A stretch of DNA of 64,000 nucleotides, taken from positions 47,874 through 111,873 of the forward strand of contig JAESPR010000128.1 of the NCBI GenBank assembly GCA_016765685.1. Reading direction: 5' to 3'. The translations under genes and the position numbers were made by a program. The stretch comes from Colwellia sp. GTDB taxonomy: Bacteria; Pseudomonadota; Gammaproteobacteria; Enterobacterales; Alteromonadaceae. The notes under the pieces were generated by a model. That model was given only the letters and a program-made list of their open reading frames with translations. It did not search any database and was not told where the DNA came from. Shown here piece after piece: positions 31,666 to 41,372 of the stretch (positions are counted from its first letter, which is position 1; every line of letters begins with the position of its first letter).

Positions 31666-31941
31666 ATGATCAAGAGTTTTAAATGCAAGCATACTAAAGG
31701 GCTTTATGAGGGCGAAAGCCCTAAACAGTTTAGAGCCTTTCAGGTACAAGCGGAGCGTAAGTTACAAATGCTTGATGCAGCAGCTACCCTAGAATTTTTA
31801 CGTAGTCCACCTGGTAATCAACTTGATGCCTTAATAGGTAAAAGGCGGGGGCAACATAGCATTAGAATTAATAAACAATGGCGTATTTGCTTTGTTTGGA
31901 CTAATGAACCCTATAATGTTGAAATTGTTGATTATCACTAA
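31666..31941 (+). CDS. higB: HigB/RelE-family toxin
   Basis: IKSFKCKHTKGLYEG...GQHSIRINKQWRICFVWTNEPYNVEIVDYH. Confidence 0.92.
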   Translation: MIKSFKCKHTKGLYEGESPKQFRAFQVQAERKLQMLDAAATLEFLRSPPGNQLDALIGKRRGQHSIRINKQWRICFVWTNEPYNVEIVDYH

Positions 31942-31955
31942 AAGGAGTAAACGCT

Positions 31956-32249
31956 ATGAATAAAATGAGAGCCATTCACCCTGGCGAAATTCTAAAAGAA
32001 GAATACCTTATACCTTTAGAGATGAGCGCTAACGCCTTAGCTATTGCTTTGCATGTTCCGGCACCAAGAATTTACGATATCATTAAAGAAAAGCGCGGTA
32101 TTACCCCCGATACTGCTTTACGTTTAAGCCGTTTCTTTGGTGGTGATGCGCAATCTTGGCTTAATTTGCAAACCAGTTATGATCTTAAGATAGCGCAAGC
32201 AAGCATAAATGAAATTGAATCAACCATTCGCCCTTTACATGCGGCTTAA
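31956..32249 (+). CDS. higA: HigA-family antitoxin (HTH, VapI-like)
   Basis: MRAIHPGEILKEEYLIPLEMSANALAIALHVPAPRIYDIIKEKRGITPDTALRLSRFFGGDAQSWLNLQ. Confidence 0.93.
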   Translation: MNKMRAIHPGEILKEEYLIPLEMSANALAIALHVPAPRIYDIIKEKRGITPDTALRLSRFFGGDAQSWLNLQTSYDLKIAQASINEIESTIRPLHAA

Positions 32250-32391
32250 ATAATACCGTTTAAAGAAGTACGTAATTTATTGCGTGTTTGTCTGACTACA
32301 GATTTTTTGTTCCAGAAAGCCTAAGTACCTACATCCGTATAGGCAAAGTCCAACCTACAGAGAATACGTTTTTTGTAGGTAAGCATTCATG

Positions 32392-32419
32392 TTTTAGGTT
32401 TTAGGTTTTAGGTTTTAGG
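32392..32419. repeat. Tandem heptamer (TTTTAGG)x4
   Basis: ttttaggttttaggttttaggttttagg between higA and fliD. Confidence 0.97.
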
Positions 32420-32490
32420 TTTTTCAGGGAAAATTTACTAAAAATTCAAAAGATACCTCCATGTTACTTAGAAAAACATGTATAGGAAAA

Positions 32491-34569
32491 TTATTTTTTG
32501 TTTCTAGTGTAGCCCGGTAATTGATCTAACATTGACGTTAAACCACCTAATGTCGCATTTAATGCCGCAACGGCTCTGTCCATCGCATTGAATTGTTTAA
32601 ATAAACGCGCTTCGTATTTGTCCATGCGCATCTTCAAGTCTTCTTCTTGACGATCAAGCTGCTCTATTTTTTTATATAAGGCATCAGTTTTCGAGTCAAG
32701 TAATTTTGATGGTGGCGCGCCGTCAACACTAGAAGAGTTAACATCACCACTTGAGCTAGAAATTTGATCATCAATCATGCTTAACAACAAGTCATTCATG
32801 ATTTTTGTACTACCTTCAGAGAAAGTGACTGTGCCTCTACTGCCGATAATACCACCTAATACTTCAATTTTTATGCCCGCAGACTTACCTGTTTCAGATA
32901 ACAAAAATTGACCGTCACCAAAAGCGGCGACACCATCTATTGTGCCTGCGGTATCAACACCTGCTGTACCTTGCTGTATACCTATACCTAAATCGACTAA
33001 AAAACTAGTGCCTACCTCGGTAAAAGCAACCGTTGAATTTGAGCCATATTGATTTGACTCCATTTTAATTTTCCCGGCATCTTCCGTTAAAATTACGCTG
33101 ATACCTTTATCTAGTAAGGTGCTGTCTGAATTAATTTTAGATTGCATTTCAGCTAGTAATTCAGACAATGAAAGATAGGGTTGATTAGCCAGTACAATAT
33201 CGGTAGATAAAACACCATCAATACGTACTTTAAAAGTATCGTTAGTGGCGCCAATAGTTAGATTATTAACGATTAAGCCAGTTAGTGAAGCGCGTGTTGC
33301 TAACTGAGTAACTTCAACAGCGTAAGTACCCGGATCCGTTAACGAATTAGAACTGGTGAAGTTAATTTGCGTGTCGGTAGTTGTTCCCGTCGCAGTAAAA
33401 AAATCGGCAATGTCGGCAATATTGTTTTTAAGCACTTCTGAAAATATAGGCAATGCCGAATTACTTTCGTTGATTTCTAAAGTGCCATCTCTATTAGTGA
33501 AAATACCTAAATTGGCAAAGCTTTTAATGGTGCCTGTTAAATGCTCTAAGCGATTATTTAGTACATCCCTCAGTTGAGTTTCAATGCCTCTAACCGTTGC
33601 GTCGCCTACTAAAACACCTTTATTACCACCATCACCATCAACTTTACTAAACTCATTTAGCCTTGCTATTAAAGTATTATAACTACTGACAAAGCCTTTA
33701 ATTTGCGATTCAACCGTTGAGGTATCGCTATTAATGTTTAATCTAATATTGCTGCCCGGTTTAGTATCTTTCAATTCAATCGTTACCCCGGTAATAACAC
33801 TGTCTATACTGTTACTATCGCGGGTAATAGTGATGCCATTAAGAATAATTTCAGCGTTATTAGCTGCCACGGTTTGGGTCGCGTTTTTGGTGGTATCATT
33901 ATAAATGAGTCGAGAAATACCGGTAGTATTGTCAATATTGTCGCCATCATCATCTGCTGCGACAATTTCCATAGCAAAATTTTCACCGGTTTTATCGCTG
34001 CTTAACACTAAGCGATAACCGGTACCGTCATTTATAATAGACGCAGATAACCCATTAGTATCGTCTGCGTTTAAACTATCTCGTAAACTTGATAAGGTAT
34101 TATTAGTCGCATCAATGGTAATGTTTTGTATGGTAGTATTAGCATTTACCGCAAAATTAGCTCCTTCATAAGAGCCATAGCGAATAGTTAATGTGCCTGT
34201 ACCTATGATTTCATTAGCACTAGCAAAAGCGGCAGTCGCTAAGCTTTGTGCCTGCGCTTTTTCTGTTACTTCGATATCAAAAACACCAGTTTGTGCGCCA
34301 ATGCCCGCCGTAGCGGTAAGTACATCTTCGTCTGATGAGCTAATACTCACGGCAGAAAAGCTAGACGTTTTAGATAAGTCTTTATAAGAGTCTTTAAAAG
34401 TCGACAGTGCACTATTAATGCTACCAAACGCTGATATTTGCGCGGTAGCTAGATCAGTATCACGGTCAATTTTGCTTTGTACTGGCACTTTTTCAGCATC
34501 AACTATAGCGTTAACTATATTATTAACTTCTAAACCTGAGCCAAGCCCCGTTGATGTAATTGCTGCCAT
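32491..34569 (-). CDS. fliD: Flagellar cap protein FliD
   Basis: STGLGSGLEVNNIVNAIVDAEKVPVQSKI...; C-terminal coiled coil KKIEQLDRQEEDLKMRMDKYEARLFKQFNAMDRAVAALN. Confidence 0.96.
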   Translation of the reverse strand: MAAITSTGLGSGLEVNNIVNAIVDAEKVPVQSKIDRDTDLATAQISAFGSINSALSTFKDSYKDLSKTSSFSAVSISSSDEDVLTATAGIGAQTGVFDIEVTEKAQAQSLATAAFASANEIIGTGTLTIRYGSYEGANFAVNANTTIQNITIDATNNTLSSLRDSLNADDTNGLSASIINDGTGYRLVLSSDKTGENFAMEIVAADDDGDNIDNTTGISRLIYNDTTKNATQTVAANNAEIILNGITITRDSNSIDSVITGVTIELKDTKPGSNIRLNINSDTSTVESQIKGFVSSYNTLIARLNEFSKVDGDGGNKGVLVGDATVRGIETQLRDVLNNRLEHLTGTIKSFANLGIFTNRDGTLEINESNSALPIFSEVLKNNIADIADFFTATGTTTDTQINFTSSNSLTDPGTYAVEVTQLATRASLTGLIVNNLTIGATNDTFKVRIDGVLSTDIVLANQPYLSLSELLAEMQSKINSDSTLLDKGISVILTEDAGKIKMESNQYGSNSTVAFTEVGTSFLVDLGIGIQQGTAGVDTAGTIDGVAAFGDGQFLLSETGKSAGIKIEVLGGIIGSRGTVTFSEGSTKIMNDLLLSMIDDQISSSSGDVNSSSVDGAPPSKLLDSKTDALYKKIEQLDRQEEDLKMRMDKYEARLFKQFNAMDRAVAALNATLGGLTSMLDQLPGYTRNKK

Positions 34570-34659
34570 AATAAGCTCTCCGATACAAACATGAGTAACG
34601 GCACAATGCTATGTAACGTCAATCTAAATAATTAAAGCTGATGTTCTTTATCTGATTTA

Positions 34660-34696
34660 TGCAATAATCTTACCAAATTACGCAATATTCTTACCA
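34660..34696 (-). promoter_or_regulatory. Tandemly duplicated sigma54-like promoter elements upstream of fliD
   Basis: Minus strand TGGTAAGATTATTGCA (34660-34675) and TGGTAAGAATATTGCG (34681-34696), each GG-N10-GC, 21-bp period. Confidence 0.6.
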
Positions 34697-34736
34697 AATA
34701 ATGACTACATAAATTAAACTGTATTAAATTTTTTTG

Positions 34737-35183
34737 CTAGACTTTCTCGCTAAAAAGCAAACCAATGGCTTGATCCATTCTTTTTAATAAAGCTAATGCC
34801 TCTTCGCTGGGTATTTGTCTGATCAATTCTTGAGTCTCAGCCTCAAACACTGAAATAACATCACGACCACTTTGCTCATCAATGCCAAAGCTAATATCAC
34901 GTTGTGTTAATTGTACAAAAGCATTTAACTTGTCAACGACTTGAACTATTTCTTCTGACGTAGTTTCTTTTGGCGTAGTTTCCTCTGACGTAGTGTGCTT
35001 GCTTTCACTATTTTCTTTCGCTTTGCTAACGTGATTTATCACCTGTTCAGGTGTAGTCACCTCAGTTTTAGTTAACTCAGATATATTAGCTACTTTAACA
35101 TTATTAGCCGCACTTGCTTTAGATTGTGGAGTAAGGCTGCCTGCATCTATTGTTGATGAAGTATTATCGATCATGATTCTCAC
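34737..35183 (-). CDS. flaG: FlaG family flagellar protein
   Basis: C-terminal LNAFVQLTQRDISFGIDEQSGRDVISVFEAETQELIRQIPSEEAL, FlaG-like; between fliD and flagellin. Confidence 0.9.
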   Translation of the reverse strand: MRIMIDNTSSTIDAGSLTPQSKASAANNVKVANISELTKTEVTTPEQVINHVSKAKENSESKHTTSEETTPKETTSEEIVQVVDKLNAFVQLTQRDISFGIDEQSGRDVISVFEAETQELIRQIPSEEALALLKRMDQAIGLLFSEKV

Positions 35184-35258
35184 CTCTCATTCTTATTTTC
35201 TTTTATTCATTAAAACCAATATGTAGCATTATTCCTTTTTAGCTATATATAAACAACT

Positions 35259-35286
35259 AAAGCTTCTCGGCGAACCGAGAAGCTTT
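35259..35286 (-). terminator. Terminator hairpin after flagellin gene 1
   Basis: AAAGCTTCTCGG-CGAA-CCGAGAAGCTTT, 12-bp stem (UUCG loop on the transcribed strand). Confidence 0.85.
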
Positions 35287-35310
35287 TAATCACTAGTTAG
35301 CCATTAAAGC

Positions 35311-37314
35311 TTAGCCTAGTAGCGACAACACGTTTTGTGTTGAAGCGTTTGCTTGTGACAGCATGGCTGTACCGGCTTGTTGCAATATTTGTGACTTACT
35401 TAACGCTGATGTTTCCATTGCGAAATCTGCATCTCTGATACGAGAGTTCGCTGCAGAAATGTTTTGCGATACATTTTGTAAGTTAGAAATAGTTGAACCT
35501 AAACGATTTTGTATAGCACCTAAGTTGGCACGGCCATCACTAATCTTATCAAGTGCATCATCAATACGTTGAATACTATTATTAGCGCCAGTAACACTGG
35601 TAACACTCAAGCCAACACCGATAGAAGCAGTACTACCACCTACATCTGTCACACCAATTTTAGTTAGCGCTGCATCTTTGGTCGCTTGGTCTGCGGCATT
35701 ACTGGTAATTAAGACATCCGCACCGTCTGCACCGGTTAGGCTAATAGCACCAGAATTTTTGTCTGAACCAGCTAAATCAGTACCTAAAGTAGTACCTATA
35801 AATATATCACCTGCTGCTGAACCACCTTCGGCAAAGACATTAATATCAGAGCCCGCTTGTGAGGTTAATACCAAACTACCTGTAGCGGCATCGGCTGTGG
35901 CAACAACCCCTTGAATGCCCGCGCCATTAATGGCCGTGACCAAATCATCTAAGGTATCAACACTATTAGCTGCTAGTTGGAAATTAATAGACACACCATT
36001 AATACTCAACGCCGACTCAACTGCTGCTTGTGAAAGAATGACTTCATATATTACTTGGGTCGTTGCCGAAGCACTCACACCGGTTTGATCCGTTATTGCA
36101 TTAATTGCAAAGGCTTTATCTGCTGCAGTAGTACCGGTTACCGCACCTAAATCAACACCATTTATTTGTATGCCATCGTTTGCTGTTACCGCTCCTGTAG
36201 TTACCGAGCCACCCGTTAACTTATCAGAGCCAGTCCCTAACATGAAGCCCATTTGCTGTGCTGTAGCACTAGCGCCTGCCGTGGTAATCCCTGTTGTTCC
36301 CGACTGAGCTATAGTTATTCCACCACCATCAGCACTTGTTAAGGATACAAAACCTTGGTAATCATCTACCACTAAACCAGAGCCAGTAATAACACCACCA
36401 ATATCTATTTGGTTGCCAGTATCATTTGATAACACCAAACCACCATTTGTGTTAAGTGATGCGGTAACACCAGCAACATCACGGTTAATAGTGTCAACTA
36501 GGTCAATCATACTATTGGTACCGCCACTAACACCGTTCGAGTTAATTGCTGCGCCATTAATGGTTAAACCTACAGTAGAACCCGTTTGGCCTCCAGCACC
36601 TTCAACGGTATTATAAGCTGTGGCAGAAACACCACTCAAGCCCGTTTGGGTATTAAACTCAGCAGCTATTGCTGTTGCCATATTCGCTTGAGCTGCAGTA
36701 CCTGACATAACAGCACCATTAACAGTTACCGAGCTAACAACTAAACCCCCTCCAGTATTTGCTCGACCACCGTTTAATTCACCTAAACCAGACACTGCGT
36801 TAAGGTTTAAGTCTTTTGTAGTTACTGCACTAATTGAAAATGTTAATGTTTGATTTGCTTCAGAGCCAATTTGCAAACTGGTTGACTTGTTAGAGCCATC
36901 AAGTAGGTTGATGCCGTTAAACGAGGTGGTTTCGGCGATACGGTCTAATTCAGAATACAGTTGGTCAATCTCAATTTGAATAGACGCTCTGTTAGAGTCT
37001 GAGTTAGTATCGTTGGCTGCTTGCACACTTAGCTCACGCATACGTTGAAGGATATTGGTCATTTCGTCCATTGACCCTTCAGCCGTTTGTGCCATTGACA
37101 CACCATCGTTAGCGTTACGAACCGCTTGGTTCAACCCGCGAATTTGTGATTGCATGCCTGTTGAAATAGACAAACCAGCCGCATCATCTTTCGCACTGTT
37201 GATTCGTAAACCAGAAGACAAACGTTCCATCGCAGTGTTTTGCATTAATTGCGACTTGTTTAGTTGACGTTGCGCATTTAGCGACATCACATTGGTATTA
37301 ACTACTTGAGGCAT
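35311..37314 (-). CDS. fliC: Flagellin (667 aa, large variable region)
   Basis: [22 protein letters not shown]...[18 protein letters not shown] and ...[22 protein letters not shown]. Confidence 0.97.
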   Translation of the reverse strand: MPQVVNTNVMSLNAQRQLNKSQLMQNTAMERLSSGLRINSAKDDAAGLSISTGMQSQIRGLNQAVRNANDGVSMAQTAEGSMDEMTNILQRMRELSVQAANDTNSDSNRASIQIEIDQLYSELDRIAETTSFNGINLLDGSNKSTSLQIGSEANQTLTFSISAVTTKDLNLNAVSGLGELNGGRANTGGGLVVSSVTVNGAVMSGTAAQANMATAIAAEFNTQTGLSGVSATAYNTVEGAGGQTGSTVGLTINGAAINSNGVSGGTNSMIDLVDTINRDVAGVTASLNTNGGLVLSNDTGNQIDIGGVITGSGLVVDDYQGFVSLTSADGGGITIAQSGTTGITTAGASATAQQMGFMLGTGSDKLTGGSVTTGAVTANDGIQINGVDLGAVTGTTAADKAFAINAITDQTGVSASATTQVIYEVILSQAAVESALSINGVSINFQLAANSVDTLDDLVTAINGAGIQGVVATADAATGSLVLTSQAGSDINVFAEGGSAAGDIFIGTTLGTDLAGSDKNSGAISLTGADGADVLITSNAADQATKDAALTKIGVTDVGGSTASIGVGLSVTSVTGANNSIQRIDDALDKISDGRANLGAIQNRLGSTISNLQNVSQNISAANSRIRDADFAMETSALSKSQILQQAGTAMLSQANASTQNVLSLLG

Positions 37315-37392
37315 GATAAGCTCCTAGGGTTTGCATAAAATCAACAGAAAAGTCTGCAGAATGAGTTACGTCAATTACTTGACTTACAACCT

Positions 37393-37419
37393 TTATCGGA
37401 CGCTTTACTTTTTTCTTTA
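37393..37419 (-). promoter_or_regulatory. Sigma28 promoter of the downstream flagellin (35311-37314)
   Basis: Minus strand TAAAGAAA-N11-TCCGATAA. Confidence 0.82.
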
Positions 37420-37494
37420 ATGTTTTTTACAATTAATTTTAATAAATAGGTTCTCTTTCTTATTAAAGATTCAATTTTTGTATTTTACAGATAC

Positions 37495-37524
37495 AACAAA
37501 GCCAAGCGAGTGCTTGGCTTTGTT
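37495..37524 (-). terminator. Terminator hairpin after flagellin gene 2
   Basis: AACAAAGCCAAGC-GAGT-GCTTGGCTTTGTT, 13-bp perfect stem. Confidence 0.88.
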
Positions 37525-37580
37525 GGTAATAATAGCCTGTAGTTTAACCTACCAAACTCATTACTCTTACCCCTGTGATG

Positions 37581-39557
37581 TTAACCTTGAAGTAAGGACA
37601 GAACATTTTGCGTACTGGCATTAGCTTGTGACAACATCGCTGTACCTGCCTGTTGCAATATTTGCGCTTTACTTAACTTAGACGTTTCTGCCGCAAAGTC
37701 AGCATCAACAATACGAGATTTAGACGCTGATAAGTTCTGCGAGACGTTTTCTAAGTTAGAGATGGTTGATGCTAACCTATTTTGAATAGCACCTAATCCC
37801 GCACGTGCATTAGATATTTTCTCTAAGGCAGAATCAATACGTGTAATGGTGTTCTCCGAATTAGCTACGGTTAATACGCTTAAGCCCGTGCCGATAGCAG
37901 AAGCACTACCACCAAAATCTACCAAACCTAACTTACCTAACGCGGTATCTTTAGCTGCTTCAGAATTGGCGTTACTGGTAACAGACACATCTTTACCGGC
38001 ATTGCCCGTTAAAGTGATTTCACCACGAGTAATTTGTGTTGCACCGTTAGTGTTAACTATTGTACCCGCAACATCATTAAATACATCACCAACAACCGTA
38101 TGGATGGATAAATCACCACCCGATTGCGAAGTAAAGATGATTCTACCGGTAGTATTATCCGCCGTCGCTACCACTCCTTGAATACCCGAACTATTTATAG
38201 TTGAGACTACATCATCAAGCGATGCTGGAGGTGTAGTTGCCGTTGCTGCGGTGAAGTCGATTGATAAGCCATTAATGGTAAAGACTGACTCGACTGCTAT
38301 TTGCGAAATCAATACTTCATATTGAACTTCAGTGGTTGCTGAAGCCGTAACACCTGTTTGATCACTAATAGCATTGATGGCAAAAGCTTTATCTGCGGCA
38401 GAAGTACCCGTAACAGCACCTAAATCTACACCATTTATTTGAATCCCATCGGCACCGGCAATAATACCCGCGGTAACTTCACCACCGGTAACTTTATCTG
38501 AGCCTATCGCTAAGTTAAAACCAAATTCTTGTAGTTGTGTTGCCGAAGCTGTTGCGGCAGTACCTATGCCTAACTCTATTTTACTTTGGTCTGCGCTTGT
38601 TAAGGCAATAAAACCATTATAGTTATCATCAACAAGTCCAACTTCACTACCACCGGCACCTATGTCAATGCTCGCACCGGTATCATTAGATAATAATAAT
38701 GCACCGCTATTTGAAATTGAAGCGACAACGCCAGCAACATCACGGTTAATAGTATCAACAAGCTCAGACATTGAGCCGGTAGGAGCAATAGCAGTACCAT
38801 TAATCACTAAATTTGCCGTAACACCTGACTGGTTGCCAACACCTTCGACAGTATTGTAAGCAGAAGCAGAAACACCGGTAATACCTGAACTAGCATTAAC
38901 TGCTGATGCCATTGATACAGCCCTATCAGAGCTATTAGCAACAGCACTTAAAGCAACACCATTAACCGTTATTTCATTGGCTGCTGTTGCCGCATTAGTA
39001 TTTACACGACCACCATTAAGTTCACCTAACCCTGAAACCGCATTTAGATTTAAGTCCCTTGTGGTGACTGAGTCTATTGAAAAAGTTAAATTTTCACCGG
39101 CATTAGCACCAATTTGCAATGTGGTTGAGCCAACACTGCCATCAAGTACGTTAACACCGTTAAATTGGGTAACATTGGCGATACGGTCAAGTTCGTCATA
39201 GAGTTGATCAACTTCTGCTTGTATTGAAACACGGTTTGATGCCGAGTTGGTATCGTTAGCTGACTGAATAGCGAGTTCACGAATACGTTGCAAAATGTTG
39301 GTCATTTCATCCATCGCACCTTCAGCGGTTTGCGACATTGAAATACCGTCATTGGCATTTCGTACGGCTTGGTTAATACCGCGAATTTGTGATTCCATGC
39401 CGGTAGCAATAGCAAGGCCGGCAGCATCATCTTTTGCGCTATTAACTCGGAGTCCAGAAGACAAACGCTCCATGGCCTCATTCTGCATCAATTGAGATTT
39501 ATTCAATTGACGCTGTGAATTTAGCGACATTATATTAGTATTAATAATCTGTGGCAT
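37581..39557 (-). CDS. fliC: Flagellin (658 aa, large variable region), tandem paralog
   Basis: [53 protein letters not shown]...[15 protein letters not shown]. Confidence 0.97.
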   Translation of the reverse strand: MPQIINTNIMSLNSQRQLNKSQLMQNEAMERLSSGLRVNSAKDDAAGLAIATGMESQIRGINQAVRNANDGISMSQTAEGAMDEMTNILQRIRELAIQSANDTNSASNRVSIQAEVDQLYDELDRIANVTQFNGVNVLDGSVGSTTLQIGANAGENLTFSIDSVTTRDLNLNAVSGLGELNGGRVNTNAATAANEITVNGVALSAVANSSDRAVSMASAVNASSGITGVSASAYNTVEGVGNQSGVTANLVINGTAIAPTGSMSELVDTINRDVAGVVASISNSGALLLSNDTGASIDIGAGGSEVGLVDDNYNGFIALTSADQSKIELGIGTAATASATQLQEFGFNLAIGSDKVTGGEVTAGIIAGADGIQINGVDLGAVTGTSAADKAFAINAISDQTGVTASATTEVQYEVLISQIAVESVFTINGLSIDFTAATATTPPASLDDVVSTINSSGIQGVVATADNTTGRIIFTSQSGGDLSIHTVVGDVFNDVAGTIVNTNGATQITRGEITLTGNAGKDVSVTSNANSEAAKDTALGKLGLVDFGGSASAIGTGLSVLTVANSENTITRIDSALEKISNARAGLGAIQNRLASTISNLENVSQNLSASKSRIVDADFAAETSKLSKAQILQQAGTAMLSQANASTQNVLSLLQG

Positions 39558-39665
39558 GGTTAGCTCCTATTATCTTCTTTTCTTTGCCGCTTTTTTTTTG
39601 CGGTGGGCAATTAGTTGCCAGTTAGTGTCAAAAAACAGTATTAATTTGTTGTTGACTATAAGTTA

Positions 39666-39681
39666 AGCGAAATATGTGCCA
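39666..39681 (-). promoter_or_regulatory. Sigma54-like promoter of the upstream flagellin (37581-39557)
   Basis: Minus strand TGGCACATATTTCGCT: perfect TGGCAC, GG-N10-GC, one mismatch in -12 (TCGC). Confidence 0.65.
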
Positions 39682-39703
39682 ACTAGTAAAACAACATAAA
39701 TAC

Positions 39704-41215
39704 TTACCGTAATAAATCAAATAAACTTAGCCGTTGCAGCTGTATAAAGGTTTGCTGTGCTACCTCTAACTTAGTTTGCTCTAACTTCAAGTCACTGATT
39801 GCTTGTGCCATATCTAAGTCTTCAAGCCTTGACATGGCCTTTTGTGAGACCAATTTGAATTCTTCACTAATAGAAGTTTGGTTGGCAAGTGTTTGCATAC
39901 GCGCCCCCACTCTTGAGCGAGTATTGATAACGTTACTCATGCCAGTATCTAGCTCTAATTGAGCCATATTTATTTGTGTTAACCGTAAAGCTTCTTGGGT
40001 ATCGGTTTCACCCGGAATTCTTAACGCGTTTATAGCGCTTTGTATGGTGGCAAAAATATTGGTATTAGCGCTTGGCGATAAGGTAAAGACGTCTTGATCT
40101 AACGGCTGACCTTTTAACTTGGTTCTAACACCATTAAATTCGATAGTTTGATCTTGGTAGTATTGTGTAGGTGCCGTATATTTATTCACTTGGTAGCTAT
40201 CGGTAGCAACAGGAACGCCTTCCACTTCAATGGTCATGCCATCAATTGATATCTGTTGAGCCGTCGCCGTATTAGCGTCATATATTGCTGGCAATGAGGT
40301 TTGGCCGTTTATTTGCACTTCAAACTCACCCGGAGTAGCCGTGGCAAAAAACAAAACGTTCACTGAACTGCCCACATTGGGGTAAACCGTTGCTGGGTTA
40401 ACATTCCCAATAGCGAGATCATTCAAATCAATGCCGGCAAGTTTTACCGTGGCACTGCCGGCAACTGTTGCCGCTTCAATGCTGTAAACACTATACTGAG
40501 TCGGCTGACCACCGCTAGGCTCAGTGATTTGAATACTATACTCTTCACCTTGAAAAGCACTTGCTATTGAGGGATCAAAAACGACACCTTGCTCAATTAC
40601 CCCAGAGCCAGTATTGCTCGTACCTATGGTTGATTTGTATGAACCATTACCGTTAGATAAATTCATCAGCAAATCAAAACCAGAATCGTTTATTGCCGCA
40701 TCGACCCCTGAGCCAACTTGCACTTCGCGGACGCCACGGTCACCAAAATATTCAACGGTGCCAAACTCGTTGACTTGAAAGGGCTGGGTATCAACATCAT
40801 AACCAGCAAAAATGTATTCACTACTACCGTCTCGGGTATTACCCAAACCAATAAGCTCTTCTTTTAATTGCTCTAATTCTTGGGCAACCGTATCTAAGTT
40901 TTCTAAACTATAAATACCATCACCTGCTGACACTAATAACTCACGCACACGTTGCAAAATATTAACCATTTGCCCAAGAGTCGCTTCCTCTTGTGCATTA
41001 GCAGCATCAGCCACTTCGATATTCTTAACATATTGAGTGTTAACTGAAATAGTTTGTTTTAAGCGTTGAATAGAAGCGGCTGCAACGGGATCATCTGAGC
41101 CAACCAAAACACGTTTTCCTTCGGCCAAATAAACATTTAACTTACTCGTTTTAGCTTGGCTTTCTAGAATAGACGTTGTATTTTTTTGAAAAAACGCTTG
41201 AGTTGAAATACGCAC
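39704..41215 (-). CDS. flgL: Flagellar hook-associated protein FlgL (HAP3)
   Basis: MRISTQAFFQKNTTSILESQAKTSKLNVYLAEGKRVLVGSDDPVAAASIQRL. Confidence 0.95.
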   Translation of the reverse strand: MRISTQAFFQKNTTSILESQAKTSKLNVYLAEGKRVLVGSDDPVAAASIQRLKQTISVNTQYVKNIEVADAANAQEEATLGQMVNILQRVRELLVSAGDGIYSLENLDTVAQELEQLKEELIGLGNTRDGSSEYIFAGYDVDTQPFQVNEFGTVEYFGDRGVREVQVGSGVDAAINDSGFDLLMNLSNGNGSYKSTIGTSNTGSGVIEQGVVFDPSIASAFQGEEYSIQITEPSGGQPTQYSVYSIEAATVAGSATVKLAGIDLNDLAIGNVNPATVYPNVGSSVNVLFFATATPGEFEVQINGQTSLPAIYDANTATAQQISIDGMTIEVEGVPVATDSYQVNKYTAPTQYYQDQTIEFNGVRTKLKGQPLDQDVFTLSPSANTNIFATIQSAINALRIPGETDTQEALRLTQINMAQLELDTGMSNVINTRSRVGARMQTLANQTSISEEFKLVSQKAMSRLEDLDMAQAISDLKLEQTKLEVAQQTFIQLQRLSLFDLLR

Positions 41216-41223
41216 AACAGCCC

Positions 41224-41271
41224 CCTATTTTGCATTTAATTAACTAACTTGTTAATTAAATGCAAAATAGG
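41224..41271. repeat. Perfect 21-bp inverted repeat (6-nt loop) between flgK and flgL
   Basis: CCTATTTTGCATTTAATTAAC-TAACTT-GTTAATTAAATGCAAAATAGG. Confidence 0.97.
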
Positions 41272-41276
41272 TGCCA
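41261..41276 (-). promoter_or_regulatory. Sigma54 promoter of flgL, overlapping the palindrome
   Basis: Minus strand TGGCACCTATTTTGCA, matches TGGCAC-N5-TTGCA. Confidence 0.85.
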
Positions 41277-41372
41277 TAAAGAAGTGAGGACGTAAGGAAC
41301 TGCAAGTAGCTAAGGAAGTTTAAGCGGGTCACTGATAACGTGTAACTTATAGCTTACCACTTATAACTGAAC

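Noticed and set aside
37846-39495. Series of plus-strand ORFs antisense to the flagellins
   Set aside because: Shadow frames of the conserved or repetitive flagellin coding sequence.
39614-39630. Second sigma54-like sequence upstream of the flagellin (TGGCAACTAATTGCC)
   Set aside because: GG-to-GC spacing is 9 rather than 10 nt, expected to be poorly functional; the 39666-39681 site fits better.
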